Below, in pieces: positions 1 to 6,768 of a DNA stretch of 8,768 nt (position 1 is the first letter of the stretch; each line of letters opens with the position of its first letter). The stretch spans positions 13,077 through 21,844 of the forward strand of contig JAAVEX010000031.1 in NCBI GenBank assembly GCA_014801065.1, in the 5' to 3' direction. The notes under the pieces are model-generated. The model was not told the DNA's origin and ran no database searches. It worked only from the letters and a program-made list of their open reading frames with translations. Source of the DNA: Barnesiella sp. Its GTDB lineage: Bacteria; Bacteroidota; Bacteroidia; Bacteroidales; Muribaculaceae. The position numbers and the translations under genes were made by a program.

Positions 1-572
1 CCGAGATATTCGCCATTGAGTTTTGAATCATACACGGTCACATCCTCAGTGTTCCAAAACGCATCCTTCGAATCGATATCGGCGTTGCGTATAGTGACAT
101 TCTTGCAATACTGAAATGAATAGTTGCCCTGCTGACGATAATTGTCAATATCGATATCGGAGCTGTGCATGAATAGATAGTCGGCTTTTGCCACTTCAAC
201 ATTGCGCAGGCGAACCCCCTTGACATGCCACATCGTTTCCTGAGCATCGGGAATACGAACATTGGTGAGGCTGAGATTTTCCATCTCGCGGAACATCTTC
301 GGCGCTTCAACCAGGGTGTCGGTCATAACGAGATTGCGGCTATACCAGAGCGCGGCGCGAGTACCCTCCGTGAACAGACAGTTTTCGATACGGAAGCCGT
401 CAACGTGCCAGAAGGGGTATTTCCCTTCAAACCGACATTCAACAGCTTCGATGTCAGAACATTCCTTCAAAGCCGACTCTCCGGCATGGATAGTGACATT
501 TTCAAGTCGCAGCCCGTGGCTTGCAAAAAGCGGACGTTCGCCGCCGAATTCCTCGTTTTTTATAAATTCCAT
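1..572 (-). CDS. DUF3737 family beta-helix protein, N-terminal part (cut by window edge)
   Basis: The frame opens at the ATG at 572-570 (MEFIKNEEFGGERPLF...) and stays open for 190 codons to the left edge, so the C-terminus is missing. The sequence is a string of short, evenly spaced turns ending in aromatic or hydrophobic residues, such as KYPFWHVDGFRIENC, RAALWYSRNLVMTD, ETMWHVKGVRLRNV, NYSFQYCKNVTIRN and AFWNTEDVTVYDS. This is the pattern of a right-handed parallel beta-helix. The GERPLF start, the 'ESALKE' stretch, the 'EAPKMFRE' stretch and the 'SKDAFWNTEDVTVYDS' stretch match what I remember of the DUF3737 family, usually about 280 residues. No signal peptide is visible, so it is probably cytoplasmic. 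The biochemical role of the family is not established, although such folds sometimes belong to carbohydrate-active proteins. It is divergent from metY and has its own promoter at 599-606. The family call is from memory of homologues, not a search. Confidence 0.85.
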   Translation of the reverse strand, partial: MEFIKNEEFGGERPLFASHGLRLENVTIHAGESALKECSDIEAVECRFEGKYPFWHVDGFRIENCLFTEGTRAALWYSRNLVMTDTLVEAPKMFREMENLSLTNVRIPDAQETMWHVKGVRLRNVEVAKADYLFMHSSDIDIDNYRQQGNYSFQYCKNVTIRNADIDSKDAFWNTEDVTVYDSKLNGEYL

Positions 573-598
573 AGTTTGACTGTCTTTTTTACTTTGTG

Positions 599-606
599 CA
601 AAGTTA
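599..606 (-). promoter_or_regulatory. -7 promoter element for the DUF3737 gene
   Basis: On the minus strand this reads TAACTTTG, a match to the Bacteroidota primary sigma factor -7 consensus TAnnTTTG. It lies 26 bases upstream of the ATG at 572, giving a short leader. The -33 TTTG element is poor: only a T-rich run is seen at roughly the right distance. Confidence 0.6.
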
Positions 607-611
607 TAACA

Positions 612-643
612 TCGCAGCTAAAGAAAAGTTACTTTTTTAGCGA
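612..643. repeat. Imperfect inverted repeat between divergent promoters
   Basis: The stretch contains GCTAA...TTAGC arms around AAAAGT/ACTTTT, with flanking TCGC/GCGA, so most of the 32 bases are self-complementary with a one- or two-base offset. It sits just upstream of the -7 element at 599-606 and about 85 bases upstream of the metY -7 element. It could be a regulator-binding site or simply an A/T-rich palindrome arising by chance. Confidence 0.3.
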
Positions 644-726
644 AAAAATTACCATTATCACCTGTATTTATTCTATCTGCACTACGAAATATCGCCGATA
701 AGGCAAACTTTTTCGACATGAATAAC

Positions 727-734
727 TATCTTTG
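727..734 (+). promoter_or_regulatory. -7 promoter element for metY
   Basis: TATCTTTG matches the Bacteroidota TAnnTTTG -7 consensus exactly. It lies 29 bases before the metY ATG at 764. No clean TTTG is found 19-21 bases upstream; the nearest candidate is the T-run at 709-713, at a shorter spacing. No Shine-Dalgarno sequence precedes the ATG, which is normal in this phylum. Confidence 0.6.
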
Positions 735-763
735 TGACCTACATTAGAAATTACTCATAGATT

Positions 764-2050
764 ATGTCAGAAAAGAAACTTTCAGTCGATACGCTTTGTA
801 TCCACGCGGGATGGAAACCCGGTAATGGGCAGCCTCGACAATTGCCTATCATTCAGAGCACCACATTTCCCTATGACAGCTCTGACGATATGGCTGCCCT
901 TTTTGATCTCGAAAAGTCAGGATATTTCTATACTCGACTGCAGAACCCTACGTCGGATGCCGTAGCGGCAAAGATAGCTGCTCTCGAAGGTGGTGTGGCC
1001 GGTGTGTTGACCTCAAGCGGACAAGCAGCTAATTTCTTCGCTGTGTTCAATATATGTGAGGCAGGGGGACATATCGTGGCTTCAAATGAAATTTATGGAG
1101 GGACCTACAATCTCTTTGGTGTGACGCTGCCTAAACTGGGCATAGAATGTACGTTTGTGTCGCCTGATGCTTCAGATGAGGAGATTCGAGCCGCGGTTCG
1201 TCCCAACACCCGTGCTTTTTTCGGTGAAACCATTTCTAATCCCGGTTGTAGGGTGCTCGATATTGAGCGGTTCGCCCGTCTGGCCCACGAAGCAGGAGTA
1301 CCGCTGATCATTGACAACACGTTTGCCACTCCGGTCAATTGCCGTCCGCTCGAATGGGGTGCGGATATAGTGACTCATTCTACTACTAAATATATGGATG
1401 GACATGCCACTCAGGTGGGTGGTGTAGTGATCGATGGCGGTCGGTTTGACTGGGATGCACATTCCGATAAATTCCCCGGTCTGACCACTCCCGACGAGTC
1501 GTATCACGGTCTGACCTATACAAAAGCATTCGGACAGCAAGCTTATGCCGTGAAGCTGACGGCTCAACTTATGCGAGATCTCGGTGCATCGCCGGCACCT
1601 CAGAATGCTTTTCTGCTCAATCTCGGACTGGAAACGCTTCATCTCCGCATGCCGCGCCATTGCGAAAATGCGCTGAAAGTGGCTCGCTTCCTCAAAAATG
1701 ACCCGCGCGTGGCTTGGGTCAATTATTGTGGTTTGGAGGATAATAAGGATTATGAAAAAGCCCGGAAGTATCTTCCCCAGGGATCGTGTGGCGTATTGTC
1801 GTTTGGTCTGAAGGGAGATCGCGCTACCGCTATCTCATTCATGGATTCACTTCAGCTGATTTCGATCGCTACCCATGTGGCTGATGCTCGCTCGTGTGTG
1901 CTTCATCCGGCCAGCCATACTCATCGCCAGCTTAGCGACGATCAGCTCCGCGAGGCCGGCATCTCTCCCGATTTGATCCGCCTGTCGGTTGGCATTGAAA
2001 ATGCCGACGATCTGATAGCCGATATCAAGCAGGCGCTTGACAGCATCTGA
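764..2050 (+). CDS. metY: O-acetylhomoserine aminocarboxypropyltransferase (sulfhydrylase) / cysteine synthase family
   Basis: This is a PLP enzyme of the Cys/Met metabolism family. It is expected to make homocysteine from O-acetylhomoserine and sulfide in the cytosol, feeding methionine synthesis. The 428-residue length is typical of MetY and longer than the roughly 380 residues of MetB/MetC. Visible landmarks are the YTRLQNPT motif near residues 56-63 (contact to the neighbouring subunit's cofactor), the SSGQAA phosphate-binding loop at 84-89, Y111 for ring stacking, D184 in LIIDNTFATP, the Schiff-base lysine K209 in THSTTKYMDGH, and R406 in LIRLSVG for the substrate carboxylate. The insert around FPGLTTPDESYHGL (237-250) is characteristic of MetY. 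The ATG at 764 is preceded by its own promoter. The gene appears monocistronic; no sulfur-assimilation neighbour is in the window. A cystathionine gamma-synthase or gamma-lyase activity is the main alternative, but the length and insert favour MetY. Confidence 0.93.
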   Translation: MSEKKLSVDTLCIHAGWKPGNGQPRQLPIIQSTTFPYDSSDDMAALFDLEKSGYFYTRLQNPTSDAVAAKIAALEGGVAGVLTSSGQAANFFAVFNICEAGGHIVASNEIYGGTYNLFGVTLPKLGIECTFVSPDASDEEIRAAVRPNTRAFFGETISNPGCRVLDIERFARLAHEAGVPLIIDNTFATPVNCRPLEWGADIVTHSTTKYMDGHATQVGGVVIDGGRFDWDAHSDKFPGLTTPDESYHGLTYTKAFGQQAYAVKLTAQLMRDLGASPAPQNAFLLNLGLETLHLRMPRHCENALKVARFLKNDPRVAWVNYCGLEDNKDYEKARKYLPQGSCGVLSFGLKGDRATAISFMDSLQLISIATHVADARSCVLHPASHTHRQLSDDQLREAGISPDLIRLSVGIENADDLIADIKQALDSI

Positions 2051-2076
2051 CTCTGATAAAATACATACATAAATAA

Positions 2077-2166
2077 TGGGGTTGCGCCGTAAACCTTAAT
2101 TACGACACAGCCTCCGACAAGGTGAAAGCGACCGAAAAGAACAAGAATTATATGTTCAAGATATAA
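2077..2166 (+). pseudogene. Possible 3' remnant of a lost gene
   Basis: Between metY and the next gene one frame is open from 2077 to the TAA at 2164-2166. It reads as a convincing protein C-terminus (VNLNYDTASDKVKATEKN then KNYMFKI and stop) with alternating hydrophobic residues like a terminal beta-strand. Codon choice (AAC, AAG, GAC, GCC) resembles the neighbouring genes. There is no plausible start codon: an in-frame TAA lies at 2074-2076, and the ATG at 2076 is in another frame and stops after seven codons. The rest of the gene is absent from the window. It may be a decayed lipocalin-like or envelope protein, or just a chance open stretch of 30 codons. Confidence 0.3.
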
Positions 2167-2209
2167 CACTTACTTATTGATAAATCCAACAAAATAAAAT
2201 AATCTGAAG

Positions 2210-2713
2210 ATGAAGAAAATTAGAGTATTAGTCGCCTTTGCGATGTGTCTGTTGCTTAGTTTGCCTGCAATGGCCCAGTTTAGCCAATATAAGAGCTACA
2301 ACGGCAAATATGAAAAGAAGGTTAATGGCTGCACTATCGAGGCCAAAATTGACTTCAACGGTATCCCTCACGAGGGTTATTATATTGGCGATGACGATTC
2401 CACAGTAGATTACACAAAATATTACGGGTATATCAAGCTCATCTGCAATGGCCAAGAAGAGGGTTACGATATTGTCGACGTTATCCCTGCCGGTGACGGC
2501 CCGATTCTCATGCTTGCCGGCTGGCAATTCCCAAGAACTATAACCCTCTATCCGAACTTTGATGCCGGCACGCTGCAGATGCACACAGGCCTGGCAGACG
2601 AGTATGACGCATATCTCTCCGAAACCCTAAAGAAAGTTCAGACCCCCTCAACCGCCAAAACAGGAAAACGTCCCGCCAGCAAAGCGGGTTCCGGCGCCCA
2701 CCGAAAGAGATAA
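2210..2713 (+). CDS. Small secreted protein of unknown function
   Basis: The product has 167 residues. Residues 1-22 form a clear Sec signal peptide: MKKIR, then a hydrophobic core VLVAFAMCLLLSLP, then AMA before Q23. There is no lipobox cysteine, so the mature protein is probably free in the periplasm or exported. Residues 23-140 look like a small beta-rich domain with many Tyr, Gly and Asp residues (SQYKSYNGKYEKKV, GYYIGDDD, KYYGYIKL, ITLYPNF). The last 25 or so residues are a flexible basic tail rich in Lys, Arg, Ser, Thr and Pro that ends GAHRKR. I do not recognise a family. A clear -7 element is not seen just upstream. The gene stands alone between metY and a convergent operon. The ATG at 2210 is supported because it places the signal peptide exactly at the N-terminus. 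Confidence 0.75.
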   Translation: MKKIRVLVAFAMCLLLSLPAMAQFSQYKSYNGKYEKKVNGCTIEAKIDFNGIPHEGYYIGDDDSTVDYTKYYGYIKLICNGQEEGYDIVDVIPAGDGPILMLAGWQFPRTITLYPNFDAGTLQMHTGLADEYDAYLSETLKKVQTPSTAKTGKRPASKAGSGAHRKR

Positions 2714-2839
2714 CCGCCTCATTATTATCCCCAACACAGAAAGTGAGTCCCAATGTGGCTGTGTAAAGAATAGCGGTACAGGCAAACGCAAGGCGCTGAG
2801 CGCCCAAAATCTCAATAGCCGGGGTTGACTGCATGAGGA

Positions 2840-2877
2840 CCCCACACAGCGCGCGTTTTTTACGCGCTTGTGCGGGG
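2840..2877. repeat. GC-rich hairpin, possible terminator of the 2210-2713 gene
   Basis: CCCC at 2840-2843 pairs with GGGG at 2874-2877, CACA at 2845-2848 pairs with TGTG at 2869-2872, and GCGCG at 2849-2853 pairs with CGCGC at 2863-2867. There is one mismatch (2844/2873) and one bulged T (2868). The loop contains a T6 run. The hairpin lies about 125 bases past the upstream stop codon and has no T-tract after it, so a classical intrinsic terminator is doubtful. As RNA it would be very stable. Confidence 0.5.
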
Positions 2878-2978
2878 CTGTCATAGAGATCGCTTCTCCG
2901 AAACGACTTGCTGATAAAGTTTTGCGTTTGGTTATTTTAACTGCATTGGGTGACATCCCCCCGGAAGCTATCGACAAG

Positions 2979-3018
2979 ATGGGGGTGAGCCAAAATCTAC
3001 ATTTTGACACACCCCCAT
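2979..3018. repeat. Perfect 9-bp inverted repeat with nested 5-bp stem, downstream of DUF362 gene
   Basis: ATGGGGGTG (2979-2987) is exactly complementary to CACCCCCAT (3010-3018). Inside, AAAAT (2992-2996) pairs with ATTTT (3001-3005) around a CTAC loop, leaving a 4 x 4 internal loop. On the minus strand it begins 18 bases after the stop of the DUF362 gene and could end the four-gene operon, although no T-run follows it there. A nearby C6 run (2957-2962) could compete for the G5 arm, so an alternative fold is possible. An IS-end origin is another explanation. Confidence 0.5.
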
Positions 3019-3036
3019 TATATTATAGAATATTCA

Positions 3037-4002
3037 TCAGTCGAGCTCAACCACTACATATTGCTGGGAACCGATGCCGAGTTTTTCGGCTGAGTCAAGT
3101 ATGTGGGTGCCGTGGCGTGAATTGATGCGTTCGATCAGGTGAACTTTGCCATGATCGTCGGAATTGATCACTGCGTCAACGCAGGCGCGGTCCAATGCCA
3201 CAGGGTCGAGCGAGGCATATATTCCGAGGTCGCCCATCTTCGGCTCCTCAGGATTTCCGTTGCAGTCGCAGTCAACCGACAGACGGTTGGCAACGTTAAT
3301 GTAGACCATGTTTTCAGGACCCATTTTTGATGTCACGGCCTGACATGCGTCGGCCATTGATTCGAGAAACATATCCTGCTCGGCGATGTTGCTCCAGATC
3401 TCTTTGGTGTCGCGTGTCTTGCCGGCTGTGTGGATCCAGGTCTTTCCGTCGCTCGATCCGATGCCGATCGAGATATTTTTCAGCGCACCGCCGAAACCGC
3501 CCATCTGATGGCCCTTGAAATGCGACAACACGATCATGCCATCATAGTTGAGGAAATTCTTGCCCACGATATCGTAGGGGAGATGGAAGCCGTTTTTAAC
3601 AGGAATGATTGTATCGCCTTCTGCGTCCATGATGTCCACCACGGCTATATCCATATATCCATGTTCTTTGGCAGTGCGGAGATGATCGGCCGTTGAGATA
3701 CGATTACCATTATAGGCTGTGTTGCATTCAACGAGAGTTCCGTTGACACTCTGCACCAGATCTTTGATCAGGTTGGGATCGAGATGGTTGGATTTGTTTG
3801 ATTCGCCGGTTGAGATCTTGACGGCAATATTCTTTCCGTCGAGCGGATGTCCGAGCGCACGGTAGATTTTGACAAGATTTTCCGGAGTGATCTGCTTGAT
3901 GTGGTAGACGGTGGCCGGTTGGCCGGCAGGTTCGGCGGCAAAAGCCGTGGCGCATGACGCTAATGCGGCTACACCGGCAATGATTGATTTGAATCTGTTC
4001 AT
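3037..4002 (-). CDS. Exported DUF362 domain protein
   Basis: The product has 321 residues. After an export signal, the protein from about residue 32 (VYHIKQITPENLVKIYRALG) to the end matches the DUF362 family. Landmarks are KISTGES (62-68), VECNTAYNG (91-99), VVDIMDAEGD (121-130), SHFKGHQMGGFGGALKNISI (160-179), SVDCDCNGNPEEPKMGDLGI (242-261) and SLDPVALDRACVD (264-276). No CxxCxxC ferredoxin motif is present; the cysteine pair C245/C247 is the only clustered cysteine feature. The biochemical role of DUF362 is not established. The N-terminus is ambiguous: LASC (14-17) fits a lipobox, giving a lipoprotein, while ATAFA/A (around 22-23) fits ordinary signal peptidase. It is the last gene of the operon, 29 bases after the receptor gene. 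Homologues I recall start directly at the domain without a signal peptide, so envelope export is noteworthy. Confidence 0.85.
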   Translation of the reverse strand: MNRFKSIIAGVAALASCATAFAAEPAGQPATVYHIKQITPENLVKIYRALGHPLDGKNIAVKISTGESNKSNHLDPNLIKDLVQSVNGTLVECNTAYNGNRISTADHLRTAKEHGYMDIAVVDIMDAEGDTIIPVKNGFHLPYDIVGKNFLNYDGMIVLSHFKGHQMGGFGGALKNISIGIGSSDGKTWIHTAGKTRDTKEIWSNIAEQDMFLESMADACQAVTSKMGPENMVYINVANRLSVDCDCNGNPEEPKMGDLGIYASLDPVALDRACVDAVINSDDHGKVHLIERINSRHGTHILDSAEKLGIGSQQYVVVELD

Positions 4003-4031
4003 ATTGATTTGTTAATTAGAATGTTTATTAT

Positions 4032-5906
4032 TTATAATGAGAGTTTGAATCCGCCCATCACCGTTATGCCGGGCATCTCATAGCCTCGGTTGATCTGGTA
4101 GCGGGCATCGGTCAGATTGTCGGCGGAAAGCATCAGGCTTAACATGGGCAACACCTGATAGGTGGCTTTCAGATTGAGTGTGGCAAACGACTGATGGTCC
4201 ATTTCCTCACTTACAAAAAGATGGGCTGCGCCACGCAGATTGCCGCTAAGCTGAAGTTTTGCAGTCGGTCGGTAGATAGCGCTCAGGCTGTATTGCTGAC
4301 GAGGCGCTCCGGTCAGATTGCTGACGGTCGTGGCCAGATAGCTGTAGGTGGCCGAAAGCGAAAGGTTTTCTCTGATGGCGCTTTCTGCCGACAGTTCTAT
4401 ACCTTTGTTGATGAATCGGCCGGTGTTCATATTTTTCTGATCCACGGTCTGAATCATGTTGCGGCCGCGACTGTAGTAGGCTGTGACGGAGGCTGAAAGA
4501 AAGCGTCCGAAATGGTTGCTGACGCTGACTTCAATGTTGGTCATCCGTTCGGGTTGCAGATCGGGATTGGCCATGCGGTAGAGATAAAGCTCACGAAATG
4601 AAGGGTTGCGATAGCCGGTGGCAATCGATCCTTTGACTGAAAGCTGTTTGACTATGTTGAATGTCACGCCTCCTTGCGGCACCCACTGCGTGTCGAACAT
4701 ATCACTGTTGGCCATCCTGACGCCGCCATTGAGTATCAGGCGGCTGTCAAACAGACTCTGGGAGAGTGTGAGATAGGGGGAATATTCGGTGATTCTCTTA
4801 CGTCCCATAGTGGTCAGCGATCCGTCGGTGTGATCTTTGCCTCCTGATGTGGGGATCCTGCCGGAATATGTGTCGAAGTCAAAACCTATGGTCATATCAT
4901 TTCCTCGCCATGGTTTGAAATTCTGATAGATCATGGCTCCCAGACGATCGTCGGTGCTGTGGAAATGGCGCGGATCGTCAATGAAATGATTGCCATAGCT
5001 ATAATACAGAAGCAGGTTGCCGCTGTGGGTGGCATAGCGGTCGGTGATCGAAACCGAGGCATCTCCGCGAGTGATATTCTGGCGGTAAACGTCGGTCGAC
5101 TCCGGATCGCTCAGGCGGGGATAGACCGGATCGTGGCTCTTGACATTGCTAAGAGTGAAATCTGCTGAGGCTCTCCATTTCGAGTTGATTTGGTAAGCGG
5201 TCTTGACATATCCGCTCCACTGATTGAAAGTCAGATCCTTGATATTGCCGTCGGTGCGATCGTAGGCCAGATTGGCGTATGTTGAAAACGCTCCGAGGTT
5301 AATTGTGTTGGTGAGAGAAGTCATCAGCGTATTGTACGACCCATATTGAGCCGAAAGCGAGGTGTGGATCCCCTTCGATTCCGGTTTGCGGGTTATCACG
5401 TTGATAACTCCGGCCATGGCGTTTGATCCATAGATCACCGACCCCGGTCCGCGGAGCACCTCCACTCGCTCTACATTTTCTTTCGTGTACATGTCGGCGA
5501 TATGATGGGAGTAGATCCCGGCAAATTGCGGCTGACCGTCGACCATCATCAGCACGCCGCTCGCACGGTCGCCTCCCACACCGCGAAGCTTGATGTGGCC
5601 CGATCCGCCGTTGCTCACACCATATCCGAGAATACCGCGTTCGCTGACAAAAAGACTCGGTATGGTCATTGACAGGTCCGACAGCAGGCGAGGCTCCGTT
5701 GAGGCTTCAAGCTGACGGCTGTCAAGAATGCTGACGGTGTAGGGGAGCAGGTTGCGCTCCACGGCTATATTCGAACCGGTCACTACCACTTCCGATAGCT
5801 CTCGGGGGTTGACATTGAGCGAGTCGGGTGTTTCAGCGCCTACGGCCGCAGTCTGCTGACAGACCGCGGCCATAAGAGCAAAAGATGATTTTATCAATAA
5901 ATCCAT
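4032..5906 (-). CDS. TonB-dependent outer membrane receptor (small-ligand type)
   Basis: The product has 624 residues and would use TonB/ExbBD energy to import a ligand across the outer membrane. Residues 1-24 form a signal peptide. A TonB-box-like segment, ELSEVVVTG, lies at 36-44. The plug domain spans about 50-172 and ends in the classic VERVEVLRGPGSVIYGSNAM then AGVINVITRKP (145-175). The remainder is a beta-barrel of alternating strands, including GYRNPSFRELYLYRMANPDL, NKGIELSA and the late NLTDARY motif, ending in strand GGFKLSL. It lacks the N-terminal carboxypeptidase-regulatory-like domain and has no SusD partner, which argues against a glycan (SusC) role and for a small ligand such as a cofactor, siderophore or metal complex. 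The start codon overlaps the stop of the CMD-cupin gene by one base (TAATG), so translation is probably coupled. The ligand cannot be read from sequence. Confidence 0.93.
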   Translation of the reverse strand: MDLLIKSSFALMAAVCQQTAAVGAETPDSLNVNPRELSEVVVTGSNIAVERNLLPYTVSILDSRQLEASTEPRLLSDLSMTIPSLFVSERGILGYGVSNGGSGHIKLRGVGGDRASGVLMMVDGQPQFAGIYSHHIADMYTKENVERVEVLRGPGSVIYGSNAMAGVINVITRKPESKGIHTSLSAQYGSYNTLMTSLTNTINLGAFSTYANLAYDRTDGNIKDLTFNQWSGYVKTAYQINSKWRASADFTLSNVKSHDPVYPRLSDPESTDVYRQNITRGDASVSITDRYATHSGNLLLYYSYGNHFIDDPRHFHSTDDRLGAMIYQNFKPWRGNDMTIGFDFDTYSGRIPTSGGKDHTDGSLTTMGRKRITEYSPYLTLSQSLFDSRLILNGGVRMANSDMFDTQWVPQGGVTFNIVKQLSVKGSIATGYRNPSFRELYLYRMANPDLQPERMTNIEVSVSNHFGRFLSASVTAYYSRGRNMIQTVDQKNMNTGRFINKGIELSAESAIRENLSLSATYSYLATTVSNLTGAPRQQYSLSAIYRPTAKLQLSGNLRGAAHLFVSEEMDHQSFATLNLKATYQVLPMLSLMLSADNLTDARYQINRGYEMPGITVMGGFKLSL

Positions 5907-6757
5907 TAAGGGAGAAGGGAGTATGCGTCATCGCTGACAGGTTCGAGCCATTCGTTGGATGATTCGGTGCCGGGCACACTGAACGCAAGGTGGGCAAACC
6001 ATGAGTCCTTAGCGGCTCCGTGCCAGTGTTTTACGTTTGGTGGAATGTTGATCACAGTGCCGGGCAGGATCTCCACAGGTTCTTTTCCTTCTTCCTGATA
6101 CCATCCTCGTCCGGCCACACCGACAAGCATCTGGCCGCCACCGGCAGTGGCATGATGGATGTGCCAGTTGTTGCGGCATCCGGGCTCAAATGTGACGTTG
6201 GCAAAGGGGATCTGCTTATCCGACACCTGTGCCAGCCAGCTGCGTCCGCTGAAATATTTGGCATACGCATCATTGGGTTGGCCAACGGGGAATATCATGG
6301 TGCGTGCAAACCGATCGAGTTCAAGATCACCTGTAGTAGCGGCTTCATCAGCGTCGGACCACACCTCACGAGCGATTCTAAAGGCACCCCAGGCGTTGGG
6401 CCATCCGGCATAGAAAGCGGCGTGGGTGAGCAGTGCGGCTATTTCATCGCGTGTCACGCCATTCTCCTTGGCGAATTGAAGGTGGTGGAGAAACGACGAA
6501 TCGGTGATCCCTTTTCCCACGAGCACCGATATCGTGATCATGCTGCGATCGTGGGGCGAGAGCGTGGAGTCGTTCCACACTTCTCCAAACAGGATATCGT
6601 CATTTACCTTCGCAAATTCAGGAGCGAAATTGCCAAGCTGTGTCCGCCCGGCTGTCTGTGTGATCTTTTTGTTTTGAGCCATGATAGTTGCTGTATTGGT
6701 AGCTGCAAATGTAGCTATTGTTATTAACAAAAGAATAGTATGTGTAAGTATTTTCAT
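5906..6757 (-). CDS. Exported carboxymuconolactone decarboxylase-cupin fusion protein
   Basis: The product has 283 residues in two domains. Residues 45-135 are a CMD/AhpD-like helical domain (FGEVWNDSTLSPHDRSMITI, HHLQFAKENGVTRDEIAALL, THAAFYAGWPNAWGAF). Residues about 185-265 are a cupin (NVTFEPGCRNNWHIHHATAG, GGGQMLVGVAGRGWYQEEG, EILPGTVINIPPNVKHWHGA). Likely metal ligands are H199, H201, Q209 (in the usual Glu position) and H244. The CxxC pair of peroxidase-type AhpD is absent; C194 is the only cysteine. Residues 1-27 look like a signal peptide ending TIMA/QNK, giving periplasmic location. The alternative start at M26 (6682) would make it cytosolic, as I recall for many homologues. The first ATG is favoured by the good hydrophobic core and by its position 11 bases after the previous gene. 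The function of the fusion family is not firmly known. Confidence 0.88.
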   Translation of the reverse strand: MKILTHTILLLITIATFAATNTATIMAQNKKITQTAGRTQLGNFAPEFAKVNDDILFGEVWNDSTLSPHDRSMITISVLVGKGITDSSFLHHLQFAKENGVTRDEIAALLTHAAFYAGWPNAWGAFRIAREVWSDADEAATTGDLELDRFARTMIFPVGQPNDAYAKYFSGRSWLAQVSDKQIPFANVTFEPGCRNNWHIHHATAGGGQMLVGVAGRGWYQEEGKEPVEILPGTVINIPPNVKHWHGAAKDSWFAHLAFSVPGTESSNEWLEPVSDDAYSLLP

Positions 6758-6768
6758 TATGATGTTTT

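Larger units (their letters stand above)
2714..3036. other. 323-bp intergenic region with two inverted repeats and a protein-like open stretch
   Basis: This lies between two convergent genes. It holds an interrupted GC-rich hairpin (2840-2877) and a second two-part hairpin (2979-3018). Between and across them, the plus-strand frame from 2829 is open and reads LADKVLRLVILTALGD followed by IPPEAIDKMGVSQNLHFDTP, which resembles a helix-turn-helix-like segment. The frame has no ATG; TTG at 2868 is the only plausible start. It runs on into the 3' end of the opposing DUF362 gene, so it is not a convincing gene as it stands. The region may be a decayed mobile-element fragment or an interspersed repeat. 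Nothing else is recognisable. Confidence 0.5.

Noticed and set aside
225..701. 158-codon plus-strand ORF
   Set aside because: It lies antisense to the DUF3737 gene, whose minus-strand frame has clear family-like repeats; the plus-strand translation has no recognisable features and ends in the promoter region.
1172..1660. 162-codon minus-strand ORF inside metY
   Set aside because: It is antisense to a well-supported PLP enzyme and its translation has no domain-like pattern.
2648..3010. 120-codon minus-strand ORF
   Set aside because: It overlaps the 3' end of the secreted protein gene and both hairpins; the translation lacks coherent features and it has no promoter.
4032..5906. SusC-type glycan receptor / polysaccharide utilization locus
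   Set aside because: The receptor is short, has no N-terminal carboxypeptidase-regulatory-like domain, and no SusD or glycan-degrading genes are adjacent.
6020..6727. 235-codon plus-strand ORF
   Set aside because: It is antisense to the CMD-cupin gene, which has matching domain motifs over its entire length.
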